From Knoellia remsis (GTDB taxonomy: Bacteria; Actinomycetota; Actinomycetes; Actinomycetales; Dermatophilaceae), in NCBI RefSeq assembly GCF_003002895.1, contig NZ_PVTI01000024.1:1-61892 (forward strand): DNA of 61,892 nucleotides, written 5' to 3'. The notes under the pieces were generated by a model, which was not told the origin of the DNA, made no database searches, and saw only the letters and a program-made list of their open reading frames with translations. Positions 10,344 through 18,601 of the stretch are shown one piece after another; the stretch's first letter is position 1; each line of letters begins with the position of its first letter. The position numbers and the translations under genes are program-made.

Positions 10344-10463
10344 CGCGGTGGTCCTTGCGTCGTTGGAAGGGAGACCGATCCGTTCATCGTAGGCCCGGAC
10401 ACCTCAGTGGACTAGACCAGTGCTCGAGGTGTCGGCGGCGGATCGGTGAACGGTCGCCATGGC

Positions 10464-10476
10464 TACGCTGGGCGCC
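10464..10476 (+). promoter_or_regulatory. Leaderless promoter -10 for the LigD-like gene
   Basis: TACGCT at 10464-10469 lies 7 nt before the ATG at 10477, the spacing expected when transcription starts at the first base of the start codon. No ribosome site is visible at any of the alternative ATGs (10459, 10489, 10495). The element is therefore used to choose 10477. Confidence 0.55.
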
Positions 10477-12642
10477 ATGGCGTCCGCGATGACGATGGAG
10501 ATCGACGGCCCCGACGGCCCACGGGAGGTCCGCATCTCCAGCCCGGACCGGCTCATGTGGCCCGGCGACGGCATCACGAAGGGCGACCTCGCGGCATACA
10601 TGGTCGCGGTCGGTGACCCGCTCGTGCGGGCCATCGGCGACCGCCCGGTGACCCTGCAGCGGTTCCCCGAGGGCATCGAGGGCGAGGAGTTCTACCAGAA
10701 GAACCCACCCAAGGGGATGCCCGCTTGGATCCGCACCGTCTCCTGCCGCTACCCGTCGGGTCGCCGCCACCCGCAGCTCGTCGTCGACGAGGTCGCGGCC
10801 GCGGTGTGGGCGGTGCAGATGAACACCGTGACGTTCCATCCGTGGCCGGTGCGCGCCGACGACAACGACAACCCCGACGAACTGCGCATCGACCTCGACC
10901 CGCAGCCCGGACGGGACTTCGGCGACGCGGTGACGGCGGCGTTCGCGCTCCGTGAGCTGCTCGCCGAGCTCGGCCTCACCGGCTGGGCCAAGACCTCCGG
11001 CAACCGCGGGGTGCACGTCTACGCGCGGATCCGGCCGACGCACGAGTTCCTCGACGTCCGGCACGGCGTCATCGGCATCGCGCGCGAGCTCGAGCGGCGG
11101 CTGCCGGACCTCGTGACGTCGAGCTGGTGGAAGGAGGAGCGCGGGGAGCGCGTCTTCGTCGACTTCAACCAGGCGTGCCGCGACCGGACCATTGCCTCTG
11201 CCTACAGCCCGCGACCGCTGCCCGGGGCGCCGGTGTCGATGCCGGTGACGTGGGACGAGCTCGGGTCGGTCGCGCCGTCGGAGTTCACCGTGCTGACCGT
11301 GCCCGAGATCGTCGCCGACCGCGGCGACGCGTGGGAGGGCATGAACGACACCGTCGGCGACATCGGGCCGGCAATCGCGTTGTGGGACAAGGACATCGAG
11401 CGTGGCCTCGGCGAGCTGAACTTCCCGCCCGACTACCCCAAGATGCCCGGTGAGCCGCCGCGCGTGCAGCCGAGCAAGCGTCGCACCGACCGCACGGACG
11501 AGGACTACCTCAAGCCCAAGGCCGAGCGTGACGCCGACCTGCGCGAGCAGTGGGTTATGCCGGTCGTGCCGCCGATCCCGCCGATGCTCGCCAGGCCGAG
11601 CAAGAAGCTCGTCGAAGGCGAGGTGAGCTATGAGCCGAAGTGGGACGGGTTCCGCTCGATCATCTTCCGCTCCGGTGACCTCGTCGAGATCGGCAGCCGC
11701 AACGAGAAGCCGATGACGCGCTACTTCCCCGAGGTGGTCGAGGCCGTGCTGGCCAACTTCCCCGAGAAGGCCGTCATCGACGGCGAGATCGTCGTCGTCC
11801 GTCCGGGAGCGGCCCCCGACGGTGCTCCGGGGGAGGACCGCCTCGACTTCGACCTGCTCCAGCAGCGCATCCACCCGGCCGCCTCGCGCGTGCAAAAGCT
11901 CAGCGTCGAGACCCCGGCGAGCTTCGTCGCGTTCGACCTGCTCGCGCTGGGGGACCGCGACCTCATGGGCGAGCCCTTCGAGGTGCGCCGGGCCGAGCTC
12001 GAGAAGGCGCTCGCCGCCGCGCAGGCGCCGATTCACCTCACACCGGCCACGCGAGACCCAGCGGTCGCGCAGGACTGGTTCCAGCAGTTCGAGGGCGCCG
12101 GGCTCGACGGCATCATGATCAAGCCGCTCGACGGCACCTACGAGCCGGACAAGCGCACGATGCACAAGCTCAAGCACGAGCGCACCGCCGACTGCGTCGT
12201 CGCCGGCTACCGGACCCACAAGACCGGCGACGACCTCATCGGCTCGCTGCTCCTCGGGCTCTACGACGCCGAGGGGACGCTCGCGAGCGTCGGGGTCATC
12301 GGTGCCTTCCCGATGGCGCGCCGGCGCGAGCTCTTCGAGGAGCTGCAGCCGCTCGTCGCCGAGTGGGACGACCACCCGTGGGCGTGGGCGCGTCAGGAAG
12401 AAGGGCAGCGCACCCCGCGCAAGGGCGAGGGCTCGCGCTGGAACAACGGCAAGGACCTCTCCTTCACGCCCTTGCGACCCGAGCGCGTCGTCGAGGTCCG
12501 CTACGACCACATGGAGGGCGTGCGGTTCCGGCACACGGCGCAGTTCGTGCGCTGGCGGCCCGACCGCGACCCGTTGACGTGCACGTATGCCCAGCTCGAG
12601 GAGCCGGTGTCCTACGACCTCGCGGACGTCCTCGATGCCTGA
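10477..12642 (+). CDS. ligD: LigD-like polymerase-ligase (POL-LIG, no phosphoesterase)
   Basis: Two-domain end-joining enzyme of 721 residues. Residues 1 to about 290 are a LigD-type primase-polymerase domain, with the metal-binding IDLDPQPGRDF and the GNRGVHVYARI region that contacts the template. A charged linker (SKRRTDRTDEDYLKPK) leads to an ATP-dependent DNA ligase domain: motif I EPKWDGFR with the adenylated Lys388, motif III-like IDGEIVV, motif IV DGIMIKP and the OB fold to the end. The separate 3'-phosphoesterase domain found between or before these in mycobacterial LigD is absent. Partner Ku is not in the window. The next gene overlaps it by 8 nt. A role in non-homologous end joining is inferred from the family. 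Confidence 0.92.
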   Translation: MASAMTMEIDGPDGPREVRISSPDRLMWPGDGITKGDLAAYMVAVGDPLVRAIGDRPVTLQRFPEGIEGEEFYQKNPPKGMPAWIRTVSCRYPSGRRHPQLVVDEVAAAVWAVQMNTVTFHPWPVRADDNDNPDELRIDLDPQPGRDFGDAVTAAFALRELLAELGLTGWAKTSGNRGVHVYARIRPTHEFLDVRHGVIGIARELERRLPDLVTSSWWKEERGERVFVDFNQACRDRTIASAYSPRPLPGAPVSMPVTWDELGSVAPSEFTVLTVPEIVADRGDAWEGMNDTVGDIGPAIALWDKDIERGLGELNFPPDYPKMPGEPPRVQPSKRRTDRTDEDYLKPKAERDADLREQWVMPVVPPIPPMLARPSKKLVEGEVSYEPKWDGFRSIIFRSGDLVEIGSRNEKPMTRYFPEVVEAVLANFPEKAVIDGEIVVVRPGAAPDGAPGEDRLDFDLLQQRIHPAASRVQKLSVETPASFVAFDLLALGDRDLMGEPFEVRRAELEKALAAAQAPIHLTPATRDPAVAQDWFQQFEGAGLDGIMIKPLDGTYEPDKRTMHKLKHERTADCVVAGYRTHKTGDDLIGSLLLGLYDAEGTLASVGVIGAFPMARRRELFEELQPLVAEWDDHPWAWARQEEGQRTPRKGEGSRWNNGKDLSFTPLRPERVVEVRYDHMEGVRFRHTAQFVRWRPDRDPLTCTYAQLEEPVSYDLADVLDA

Positions 12643-13807
12643 GCGGTCCAGCCTCGTCCGGGCCGGTCGGGCAGCCGCGGCGGTCGGTGCGACGACGACC
12701 GCGGCGAGCGCTGTCGGCTCGCTCGCGGGCGCGGCCTACTTCGCGCGCCGGGTGCTCACCCCGGAGCGGGAGCGGCCGGACGACACCGAGGTGCTGGAGG
12801 TCCGCGACGGGGGCCGCCGGGTGCTGCTGTCCGCGACGCCGGAGACCGTCGTGCCGGGGCGCTACGGCCTGTGGCTCGACGGCGGGGCCGGCCACGTCCG
12901 GCTCGGCGACCTCACCGACGCGGACGTCGCCGAGGGCACCGTGGAGCGCAAGGTGCTCGGCGTCGACGTCGGCACGCTCGAGCCGGGGGGAGCGCGGTTC
13001 GACGGCTACTTCTACTCCGGCACCCCGCGCAGCGCGCTCGGCCTGCCGTTCGAGAACGTCGAGATCGACGGTGAGCTCGGATCGATGCCGGCATGGTTGG
13101 TGCCACCGGCCGCGGGGGACGGGCGGCGCTGGGCGGTCCTCGTCCACGGCCGTGGGGCCCGTCGCGAGGAGACGCTGCGCGCGCTGCCGACCCTGCACCG
13201 TGCGGGGTGGACCTCGCTCGTGCCGACGTACCGCAACGACCCCGGCGTGCCGGCCGGTCCCGACGGGCGCTACAACCTCGGCCTGTCCGAGTGGCGCGAC
13301 ATCGAGTCGGCCATCGCGTATGCCGTCCCTGCCGGTGCGCGCGAGGTCGTCCTGTTCGGGTGGTCCATGGGTGGGGCGATCGTCCTGCAGGTGCTCGACC
13401 GGTCCGAGCTCGCCGACCGGGTGTCGCGGGTCGTGCTCGACGGCCCCGTCATCGACTGGGGTGACGTCATCGACCACCACGCCCGGCTCCACCGGGTGCC
13501 CGGCACCGTGAGCGCGCTGTCCCGCTCGATGATGGGCAGCCGCTGGGGCAAGCGACTCGTCGGCGTGCACGAGTCCGTCGACGTCGCCCGCACCGACTGG
13601 GTGCGGCGGGCCGACGAGCTGCGGCACCCGATGCTGCTCATCCACTCGGCCGACGACGAGTTCGTGCCGGTCGGGCCGTCGCGGCTGCTCGCACAGCACC
13701 GTCCGGACCTCGTGACGTTCGAGGAGTGGCGGGTCGCGCGGCACTGCAAGGAGTGGAACACCGACGTGCCCCGCTGGGAGCGGGTCGTCGCCGACTACCT
13801 GGGCTGA
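12635..13807 (+). CDS. Alpha/beta hydrolase with N-terminal membrane anchor
   Basis: Serine hydrolase of unknown substrate, 390 residues. Residues about 5-40 are an Ala/Thr-rich hydrophobic helix (AAAVGATTTAASAVGSLAGA) that probably anchors the protein. The hydrolase core starts near residue 150 with VLVHGRGARREE (oxyanion region). The nucleophile elbow is FGWSMGG, the acid Asp lies in HSADDEFVP, and a histidine near the C-terminus (VARHCKEW) completes the triad. The ATG at 12635 overlaps the ligase stop codon by 8 nt, so the two are probably co-transcribed. The frame is also open 16 codons further upstream, inside the ligase gene, but those residues look like out-of-frame sequence. A functional link to DNA repair is not evident. 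Confidence 0.85.
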   Translation: MPERSSLVRAGRAAAAVGATTTAASAVGSLAGAAYFARRVLTPERERPDDTEVLEVRDGGRRVLLSATPETVVPGRYGLWLDGGAGHVRLGDLTDADVAEGTVERKVLGVDVGTLEPGGARFDGYFYSGTPRSALGLPFENVEIDGELGSMPAWLVPPAAGDGRRWAVLVHGRGARREETLRALPTLHRAGWTSLVPTYRNDPGVPAGPDGRYNLGLSEWRDIESAIAYAVPAGAREVVLFGWSMGGAIVLQVLDRSELADRVSRVVLDGPVIDWGDVIDHHARLHRVPGTVSALSRSMMGSRWGKRLVGVHESVDVARTDWVRRADELRHPMLLIHSADDEFVPVGPSRLLAQHRPDLVTFEEWRVARHCKEWNTDVPRWERVVADYLG

Positions 13808-13873
13808 GACCCGCGCTGGCCCGCGAAGGCGAGCGGACGGCATACGGAGGCTGCTCGGCCGGCATACGAAAAG

Positions 13874-13888
13874 TCCGCCGACGGCGGA
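13874..13888. terminator. Small hairpin after the hydrolase gene
   Basis: TCCGCC-GAC-GGCGGA (6-bp stem, 3-nt loop), 66 bp after the hydrolase stop, with an A-run just before it. Two GGCATAC words lie between the stop codon and the hairpin. The rest of the 243-bp gap to the next gene holds no recognisable motif apart from an AGGAG ribosome site before 14051. Confidence 0.4.
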
Positions 13889-14050
13889 ATAGGCACGCGG
13901 GTGGCCGTCGTTGCCGCGCTTGTGTGCACACCGACGATGACTCCTGCCCTGTGGCGGCGGCTGCACGTGGACCTGCGGCTCGACGCCAGCGACCGCTGTC
14001 GCGCGTGACCCGATCCCGCTCTGCCACAACCACTTTCGTCAGGAGTACCC

Positions 14051-15493
14051 ATGTCCAGCACCACCCCTGAGGCGTCCGTGAGCGCGGACGCCACGCCTCG
14101 CCAGCGACGACGGCTGCCCTTCTGGGCGCAGGTCTTCATCGGCCTCGCCGTCGGCGTCGTCCTCGGCCTGGTCGCCCGGACCTACGACCAGGCCTGGCTG
14201 GCCGAGACCCTCAAGACCGTCGGCGGCATCTTCGTCCAGCTGCTCAAGGTCATCGTCGTCCCGCTCGTCCTCACCGCGATCATCGTCTCCATCGCGAACC
14301 TGCGACAGGTGACCAACGCCGCGCGCCTCGCCGGCCAGACCCTGCTGTGGTTCGCGATCACCGCGGCCGCCTCGGTCGTCGTCGGCATCACCCTCGGCCT
14401 CGTCACCAACCCGGGCGCCAACGCCACCCTCGACACCGCGGGTGCCGAGGCCCCGAGCCGCACCGGCAGCTGGCTCGACTTCCTCACCTCGATCGTGCCC
14501 GGCAACTTCCTCGGGCTCGAGGTGTCGACGACGGCCGAGGACGGCGGCGCGCTCAGCTCGTCGCCGTCGTTCAACATCCTCCAGCTCGTCGTGCTCGGCC
14601 TCGCCATCGGCGCGGCGGCCCTCGCGGTCGGTGCCAAGGCGGAGCCGTTCATCGAGCTGACCCGCAGCGCGCTCGAGATCTTCAGCAAGCTCGTCTGGTG
14701 GGTCATCAAGCTCTCGCCCGTCGGCACCGCTGCCCTCATCGGGTCGGCCGTCGCGAACTACGGCTGGGACCTCGTCGCGCCGCTCGCGATCTTCACCGCC
14801 GACGTCTATATCGGGTGCCTCATCGTCTTGCTCGTGATCTACCCGATCGTGCTGCGGCTCAACGGTCTCAACCCGGTGCGGTTCTTCGCGGGCGCGTGGC
14901 CGGCGATCCAGTTCGCGTTCGTCTCGCGCAGCTCGATCGGCACGCTGCCGCTGACCCAGCGGGTCGTGACGCACAACCTCGGCGTCTCGCGCGACTACGC
15001 CTCGTTCGCCGTGCCGATCGGCGCGACGACCAAGATGGACGGCTGCGCCGCGATCTACCCGGCGCTGGCGGCGATCACCGTCGCGCAGCTCTTCGGCGTC
15101 GACCTCGGTGTCACCGACTACCTGCTCATCGCGTTCGTGTCGATCGTCGGGTCGGCCGCCACGGCCGGTCTCACCGGTGCCGTCGTCATGCTCACGCTGA
15201 CGCTGTCGACGCTCGGACTGCCGCTCGAGGGTGTCGGGCTGCTGCTCGCCATCGACCCGATCATCGACATGATCCGCACCGCCACCAACGTCGCCGGCCA
15301 GGCCCTCGTGCCGACGGTCGTGGGCAAGCGCAATGGTCTGCTCGACACGGCGGTCTACGACGGCAACACCTTCGGTGGCGCCGACGCCCGACTCGAGCTC
15401 GACGAGGACGAGACGGCGAACGCCTCGACTGGTGCTGGTGCCGGTGTCGGCTCGGGCGAGCGTGACGGCGACCGGGTGGCGGTGCCCGCGTGA
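14051..15493 (+). CDS. Sodium:dicarboxylate symporter (DAACS family)
   Basis: Inner-membrane transporter of 480 residues that couples Na+ or H+ to uptake of C4-dicarboxylates or acidic amino acids. About eight hydrophobic segments are present, and the family hallmarks are complete: the serine-rich hairpin tip SRSSIGTLP, the substrate/cation motif ATTKMDGCA and the C-terminal [17 protein letters not shown]. The exact substrate cannot be read from sequence. The start has a clear AGGAG ribosome site 7 nt upstream. A hydrophilic tail of about 45 residues rich in Asp/Glu and Gly ends the protein. The stop codon overlaps the next start (GTGA). Confidence 0.93.
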   Translation: MSSTTPEASVSADATPRQRRRLPFWAQVFIGLAVGVVLGLVARTYDQAWLAETLKTVGGIFVQLLKVIVVPLVLTAIIVSIANLRQVTNAARLAGQTLLWFAITAAASVVVGITLGLVTNPGANATLDTAGAEAPSRTGSWLDFLTSIVPGNFLGLEVSTTAEDGGALSSSPSFNILQLVVLGLAIGAAALAVGAKAEPFIELTRSALEIFSKLVWWVIKLSPVGTAALIGSAVANYGWDLVAPLAIFTADVYIGCLIVLLVIYPIVLRLNGLNPVRFFAGAWPAIQFAFVSRSSIGTLPLTQRVVTHNLGVSRDYASFAVPIGATTKMDGCAAIYPALAAITVAQLFGVDLGVTDYLLIAFVSIVGSAATAGLTGAVVMLTLTLSTLGLPLEGVGLLLAIDPIIDMIRTATNVAGQALVPTVVGKRNGLLDTAVYDGNTFGGADARLELDEDETANASTGAGAGVGSGERDGDRVAVPA

Positions 15494-16491
15494 GCGAAGG
15501 CGTGAGCACCGGGCTGCGGCTGTCGCTGCTCGACCTCGCGACGATCGGTCGCGACCAGAGCGTGGGCGAGGCCCTTGAGGTGAGCACGACGCTCGCCGAG
15601 AAGGCCGACGAGCTCGGGGCGTTCGAACGCCTCTGGTTCGCCGAGCACCACAACATGCCGTCCATCGCGTCGGCGGCGACCGCGGTCCTCCTCGCGCACG
15701 TCGCCGCCCGGACCGAGCGCATCCGCGTCGGTTCGGGCGGCGTCATGCTGCCCAACCACTCTCCGCTCGTCATCGCCGAGCAGTTCGGCACGTTGGCCGA
15801 GCTGCACCCGGGGCGGATCGACCTCGGGCTCGGCCGGGCGCCCGGCACGGACCAGACGACGATGCGGGCCCTGCGCGTCGACCCACGGGCGTCGGACCGG
15901 TTCCCCGAGGACGTCCTCGAGCTGCAGGGCTACCTCTCCGACGAGAGCCTCGTGCCGTCGATCAACGCCATCCCCGGGCGCGGGACGAAGGTGCCGCTCT
16001 ACATCCTCGGCAGCTCGCTCTTTGGCGCGAAGCTCGCGGCTCGGCTCGGCCTTCCCTACGCGTTCGCCAGCCACTTCGCGCCGGACGCCCTCGTCGACGC
16101 GGTCACGGCATACCGCGCGGAGTTCACGCCGTCGGCGCAGCTCGCGGAGCCGTACGTCATCGCGGCGCTCAACGTCGTCGTTGCGGACGAGGCCGACAAG
16201 GCCGAGGCGCTGGCCGCCTCCGTGCTGCGCTCCCGCGTGCGGTCGCTCGCCGGTCGCATCCCCGCGTATGCCGGCCGGCTCGACGAGGCGACCGTCGACG
16301 CGCTCATGGAGTCACCCGTGGCCGCACAGGCGCGGCACATGATGACGTACACGGCCGTCGGCGACATCGCGACGGTTCGGGACTACCTGGGCCGGTTCGC
16401 CGAGCACGCCGCGGCCGATGAGCTCATGGTGACCAACGCCGCACCCGGGCTCGACAACCGGCTGCGCGCCCTCGAGCTCCTCGCCTCCTGA
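15490..16491 (+). CDS. Luciferase-like (LLM class) flavin monooxygenase
   Basis: Cytosolic FMN- or F420-dependent oxidoreductase of the bacterial luciferase superfamily, 333 residues. The N-terminal strand [10 protein letters not shown], the run [15 protein letters not shown] and [26 protein letters not shown] are diagnostic of the MsnO8-type subgroup. The GTG overlaps the symporter stop codon by 4 nt, so the two are translationally coupled. Whether the monooxygenase acts on the imported substrate is open. The gene ends in the first copy of the 67-bp repeat array, which can act as its terminator. Confidence 0.9.
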   Translation: MSEGVSTGLRLSLLDLATIGRDQSVGEALEVSTTLAEKADELGAFERLWFAEHHNMPSIASAATAVLLAHVAARTERIRVGSGGVMLPNHSPLVIAEQFGTLAELHPGRIDLGLGRAPGTDQTTMRALRVDPRASDRFPEDVLELQGYLSDESLVPSINAIPGRGTKVPLYILGSSLFGAKLAARLGLPYAFASHFAPDALVDAVTAYRAEFTPSAQLAEPYVIAALNVVVADEADKAEALAASVLRSRVRSLAGRIPAYAGRLDEATVDALMESPVAAQARHMMTYTAVGDIATVRDYLGRFAEHAAADELMVTNAAPGLDNRLRALELLAS

Positions 16492-16498
16492 GCGGAGC

Positions 16499-16531
16499 GT
16501 CCCGAACTCACCCAATTGGTGAGTTAGGGAC
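16499..16531. terminator. Terminator hairpin, repeat copy 1
   Basis: Stem GTCCC(G)AACTCACC with GGTGAGTT(A)GGGAC, 13 pairs and one mismatch, loop CAATT, starting 8 bp after the monooxygenase stop codon. There is no T-run. The near symmetry allows use from either side. Confidence 0.65.
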
Positions 16532-16699
16532 CGGGGAGGGCGGTATGCCGTCTGCCCATCTTCACGTCCCGAACTCACCCAATTGGACGGTTAGGGACAG
16601 ACCGCGCACGTATGCCGTCCGCGCACCTTCACGTCCCGAACTCACCCAATTGGACGGTTAGGGACAGACCGCGCACGTATGCCGTCCGCCCACCTTCAC

Positions 16700-16732
16700 G
16701 TCCCGAACTCACCCAATTGGTGAGTTAGGGAC
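16700..16732. terminator. Terminator hairpin, repeat copy 4
   Basis: Identical core to copy 1. It overlaps the last codons of the RibD-like gene on the reverse strand, so that gene carries its terminator inside its coding end. Confidence 0.65.
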
Positions 16733-17408
16733 GGGGGAGGCGCCAGAGGGTGAGGAGGGAACCGTCCGCCTCGAGGAGGTGGACGAGCTCGGTGTCGAGC
16801 CCGGACTCACCGTCGAGTGGTGTCCCGGCGACGATGTGCAGGTGGTCGCCGCCGACGATGCGCGGCGCGACGGTCAGCGCCAGCTCGTCGACGACGCCGG
16901 CCTCGATGAGGTCGTGGAAGAGGTGCGGACCGCCCTCGGCGAGGATGCGCGGCATACCGGCCTCGCGCAGCCGCGCGACGACAGCGGGCAGGTCGACCTC
17001 GTCCTCACCGCAGACCCACACCTCGTCGCTCTCATCCTTGCCGGAGGCGGCACACGTGACGAGGACGGCGCGGCCCTCACCCGTCGCGAGCGTCGTCGGT
17101 AGGTGGCCGCTCCGGCTCACCGCGAAGATCGGCGTCGCGCCGCGCCGGTATCCCTCGGCGCGCGCCGTGCCGGCGCCGATGAGGACACAGTCCGCGAGCT
17201 CGCGTTGGAGGTGGAAGACCTCGCCGTCGGGTGCCGTGTTGATCGACCCACTCAGGCCATCGCCACCCTGGGCCGCCCCGTCGAGGGTCGACACGAAGTT
17301 CGCGCGGACACCGCCGTCGTCCGGCCAGGCGTAGAGCCGCTCCAGCGTGTCGCGGCTCACCGGCCCGGCCGGCACAGGCGAGGGGCGGGTGTCGAGGAGC
17401 AGTCGCAC
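16725..17408 (-). CDS. RibD C-terminal-domain reductase
   Basis: Single-domain pyrimidine reductase family protein of 227 residues with the dihydrofolate-reductase-like fold of the RibD C-terminal half (VRANFVSTLDGAAQGGDGLSG at the N-terminus, ILAEGGPHLFHDLIEAGVVDEL near the C-terminus). The family reduces a ribitylamino-pyrimidine in riboflavin synthesis with NADPH; related mycobacterial proteins reduce dihydrofolate weakly. The deaminase half of RibD is absent and no other rib gene is nearby, so the true substrate is uncertain. The GTG start at 17408 lies 6 nt after a CAGACT -10-like element and has no ribosome site, suggesting leaderless expression. Its terminal stop codon lies in the repeat array. 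Confidence 0.85.
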   Translation of the reverse strand: MRLLLDTRPSPVPAGPVSRDTLERLYAWPDDGGVRANFVSTLDGAAQGGDGLSGSINTAPDGEVFHLQRELADCVLIGAGTARAEGYRRGATPIFAVSRSGHLPTTLATGEGRAVLVTCAASGKDESDEVWVCGEDEVDLPAVVARLREAGMPRILAEGGPHLFHDLIEAGVVDELALTVAPRIVGGDHLHIVAGTPLDGESGLDTELVHLLEADGSLLTLWRLPRP

Positions 17409-17457
17409 GTCCCGAGTCTGTCAGGCCTGCTCCAGCCAAGCCTGACAGGATGCCGTC
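17409..17457. promoter_or_regulatory. Divergent leaderless promoters joined by an inverted repeat
   Basis: The 49 bp between the RibD-like gene and the PPK2 gene contain CTGTCAGGC (17418-17426) and GCCTGACAG (17440-17448), a perfect inverted repeat with a 13-bp spacer. Read outward, each arm runs into a -10-like hexamer (CAGGAT rightward, CAGACT leftward) placed 6 nt before each start codon. No ribosome site is seen for either gene. A regulator bound to the repeat would control both. Confidence 0.5.
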
Positions 17458-18414
17458 ATGGCGAAGAAGAAGGACGACAAGAAGAACGGCACCAAGGATT
17501 CCACCAAGGAAAAGGGCAAGGGCAAGAGCCAGGCCAAGACCAAGGCCCTCAAGCCCACCAAGGCGAAGAAGGCCGCACCCGTGTCGTGGACCGACGCGCT
17601 GCGTGCCGGTGACGACTTCGACCTCACCGCGCTCGACCCGCGCTCGACGCCGGCCTTCGACGGCGACAAGGCCGCGGGGGAGGAGGCCATGACCGGTCTC
17701 CAGGACCAGCTCGCCGAGCTCCAGGAGCGCCTCTACGCCGAGTCCAAGGAGGGCGGCACCCGCTCGCTGCTCCTCGTCATCCAGGGCATGGACACCTCCG
17801 GCAAGGGCGGCATCCTGCGCCACGTCGTCGGCGCGTTCGACCCGCAGGGCGTCGACATCACCTCGTTCAAGGCGCCGACCGCGGAAGAGAAGCGCCACCC
17901 GTTCCTGTGGCGCATCCGCAACGCCCTGCCGAAGCCCGGCCAGATCGGCGTCTTCGACCGCTCGCACTACGAGGACGTCCTCATCGTCCGCGTCCACGAC
18001 CTCGTGCCGCGCAGCCAGTGGTCGCGCCGCTACGCGCAGATCAACGCCTTCGAGAAGAAGGTGGTCGAGTCCGGCACGACCGTCGTCAAGGTCATGCTGC
18101 ACATCTCGCCGGAGGAGCAGAAGGCCCGCCTCGCCGAGCGCCTCGACCGCCCGGACAAGAACTGGAAGTTCAACCCGGGGGACCTCGACGAGCGCGCCTA
18201 CTGGGCCGACTATCAGGAGGCTTACCAGGCCGCCATCGACAAGTGCTCGACCGACGACGCCCCGTGGTTCGTCGTCCCGGCCGACCGCAAGTGGTACGCC
18301 CGTCTGGCCGTGACGAACCTCGTCCTCGAGCACCTCACGGCCATGGACCCGCAGTGGCCGAAGGCCGACTACGACGTCGCCGCCGAGAAGCGCCGCCTCG
18401 AGGAGATGCCCTGA
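17458..18414 (+). CDS. ppk2: Polyphosphate kinase 2
   Basis: Transfers phosphate between polyphosphate and nucleotides; 318 residues. The kinase core has a Walker A motif GMDTSGKGG (residues 110-118), a Walker B/lid region VFDRSHYEDVL and the conserved KNWKFNPGDLDERAYW. This suits a single-domain PPK2 that phosphorylates nucleoside mono- or diphosphates at the expense of polyphosphate; the preferred direction and nucleotide cannot be read here. The first 45 residues are an unusually Lys-rich tail (AKKKDDKKNGTKDSTKEKG) that could bind polyphosphate or nucleic acid; it is not part of the catalytic fold. The ATG at 17458 is probably leaderless. Confidence 0.92.
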   Translation: MAKKKDDKKNGTKDSTKEKGKGKSQAKTKALKPTKAKKAAPVSWTDALRAGDDFDLTALDPRSTPAFDGDKAAGEEAMTGLQDQLAELQERLYAESKEGGTRSLLLVIQGMDTSGKGGILRHVVGAFDPQGVDITSFKAPTAEEKRHPFLWRIRNALPKPGQIGVFDRSHYEDVLIVRVHDLVPRSQWSRRYAQINAFEKKVVESGTTVVKVMLHISPEEQKARLAERLDRPDKNWKFNPGDLDERAYWADYQEAYQAAIDKCSTDDAPWFVVPADRKWYARLAVTNLVLEHLTAMDPQWPKADYDVAAEKRRLEEMP

Positions 18415-18444
18415 CGAGCGCGCCGTCACCCACCCGGCCACACG

Positions 18445-18489
18445 CGTCGGTATGCCGCGTGCGCCTCGCGCGCACGCGGCATACCGACG
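18445..18489. terminator. 20-bp perfect hairpin after ppk2
   Basis: Arms 18445-18464 and 18470-18489 pair perfectly over 20 bp around CTCGC. It starts 31 bp after the ppk2 stop codon and has no T-run. Like the hairpin at 5425-5474, each arm carries the GTATGCC/GGCATAC word, here in the frame GGTATGCCGCG. A weaker GTCTGT...GGACAGAC stem follows. Confidence 0.7.
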
Positions 18490-18588
18490 TCTGTGGTCCT
18501 GCGGACAGACGCCCGTGACCCCGTGACCGTGACCCGCTCGTGCCCGTCTGGAGCCGTGTCGAGCCGGGGAGGTGCGCGCTCACGCCGT

Positions 18589-18601
18589 TAGCGTGGCGAG
18601 C
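18589..18601 (+). promoter_or_regulatory. Leaderless promoter -10 for the YihY gene
   Basis: TAGCGT at 18589-18594 is followed by 7 nt and then GTG at 18602, the same geometry as at 10464. It supports 18602 over the upstream in-frame start at 18572. Confidence 0.5.

Larger units (their letters stand above)
16499..16732. repeat. Four-copy 67-bp tandem repeat built on a terminator hairpin
   Basis: A 33-bp core beginning GTCCCGAACTCACCCAATTG starts at 16499, 16566, 16633 and 16700, exactly 67 bp apart. In copies 1 and 4 the core is a hairpin: GTCCC and AACTCACC pair with GGTGAGTT and GGGAC around CAATT, with one mismatch. In copies 2 and 3 the right arm reads GGACGGTT, which no longer pairs with the left arm. 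The linkers each contain GTATGCCG. The array fills the gap between the convergent monooxygenase and RibD-like genes; the stop codon of the latter (16725-16727) is inside copy 4. Confidence 0.9.

Noticed and set aside
10384-12534. A 716-codon reverse frame opposite the LigD-like gene
   Set aside because: No family motif, shadow composition; the forward frame has complete polymerase and ligase motifs.
12587-12634. Upstream extension of the alpha/beta hydrolase
   Set aside because: The extra residues are Ser/Arg-rich out-of-frame ligase sequence; the ATG at 12635 overlapping the ligase stop is a better start.
16499-16732. CRISPR array
   Set aside because: The units are direct repeats with near-identical linkers, not unique spacers, and no cas gene is present.
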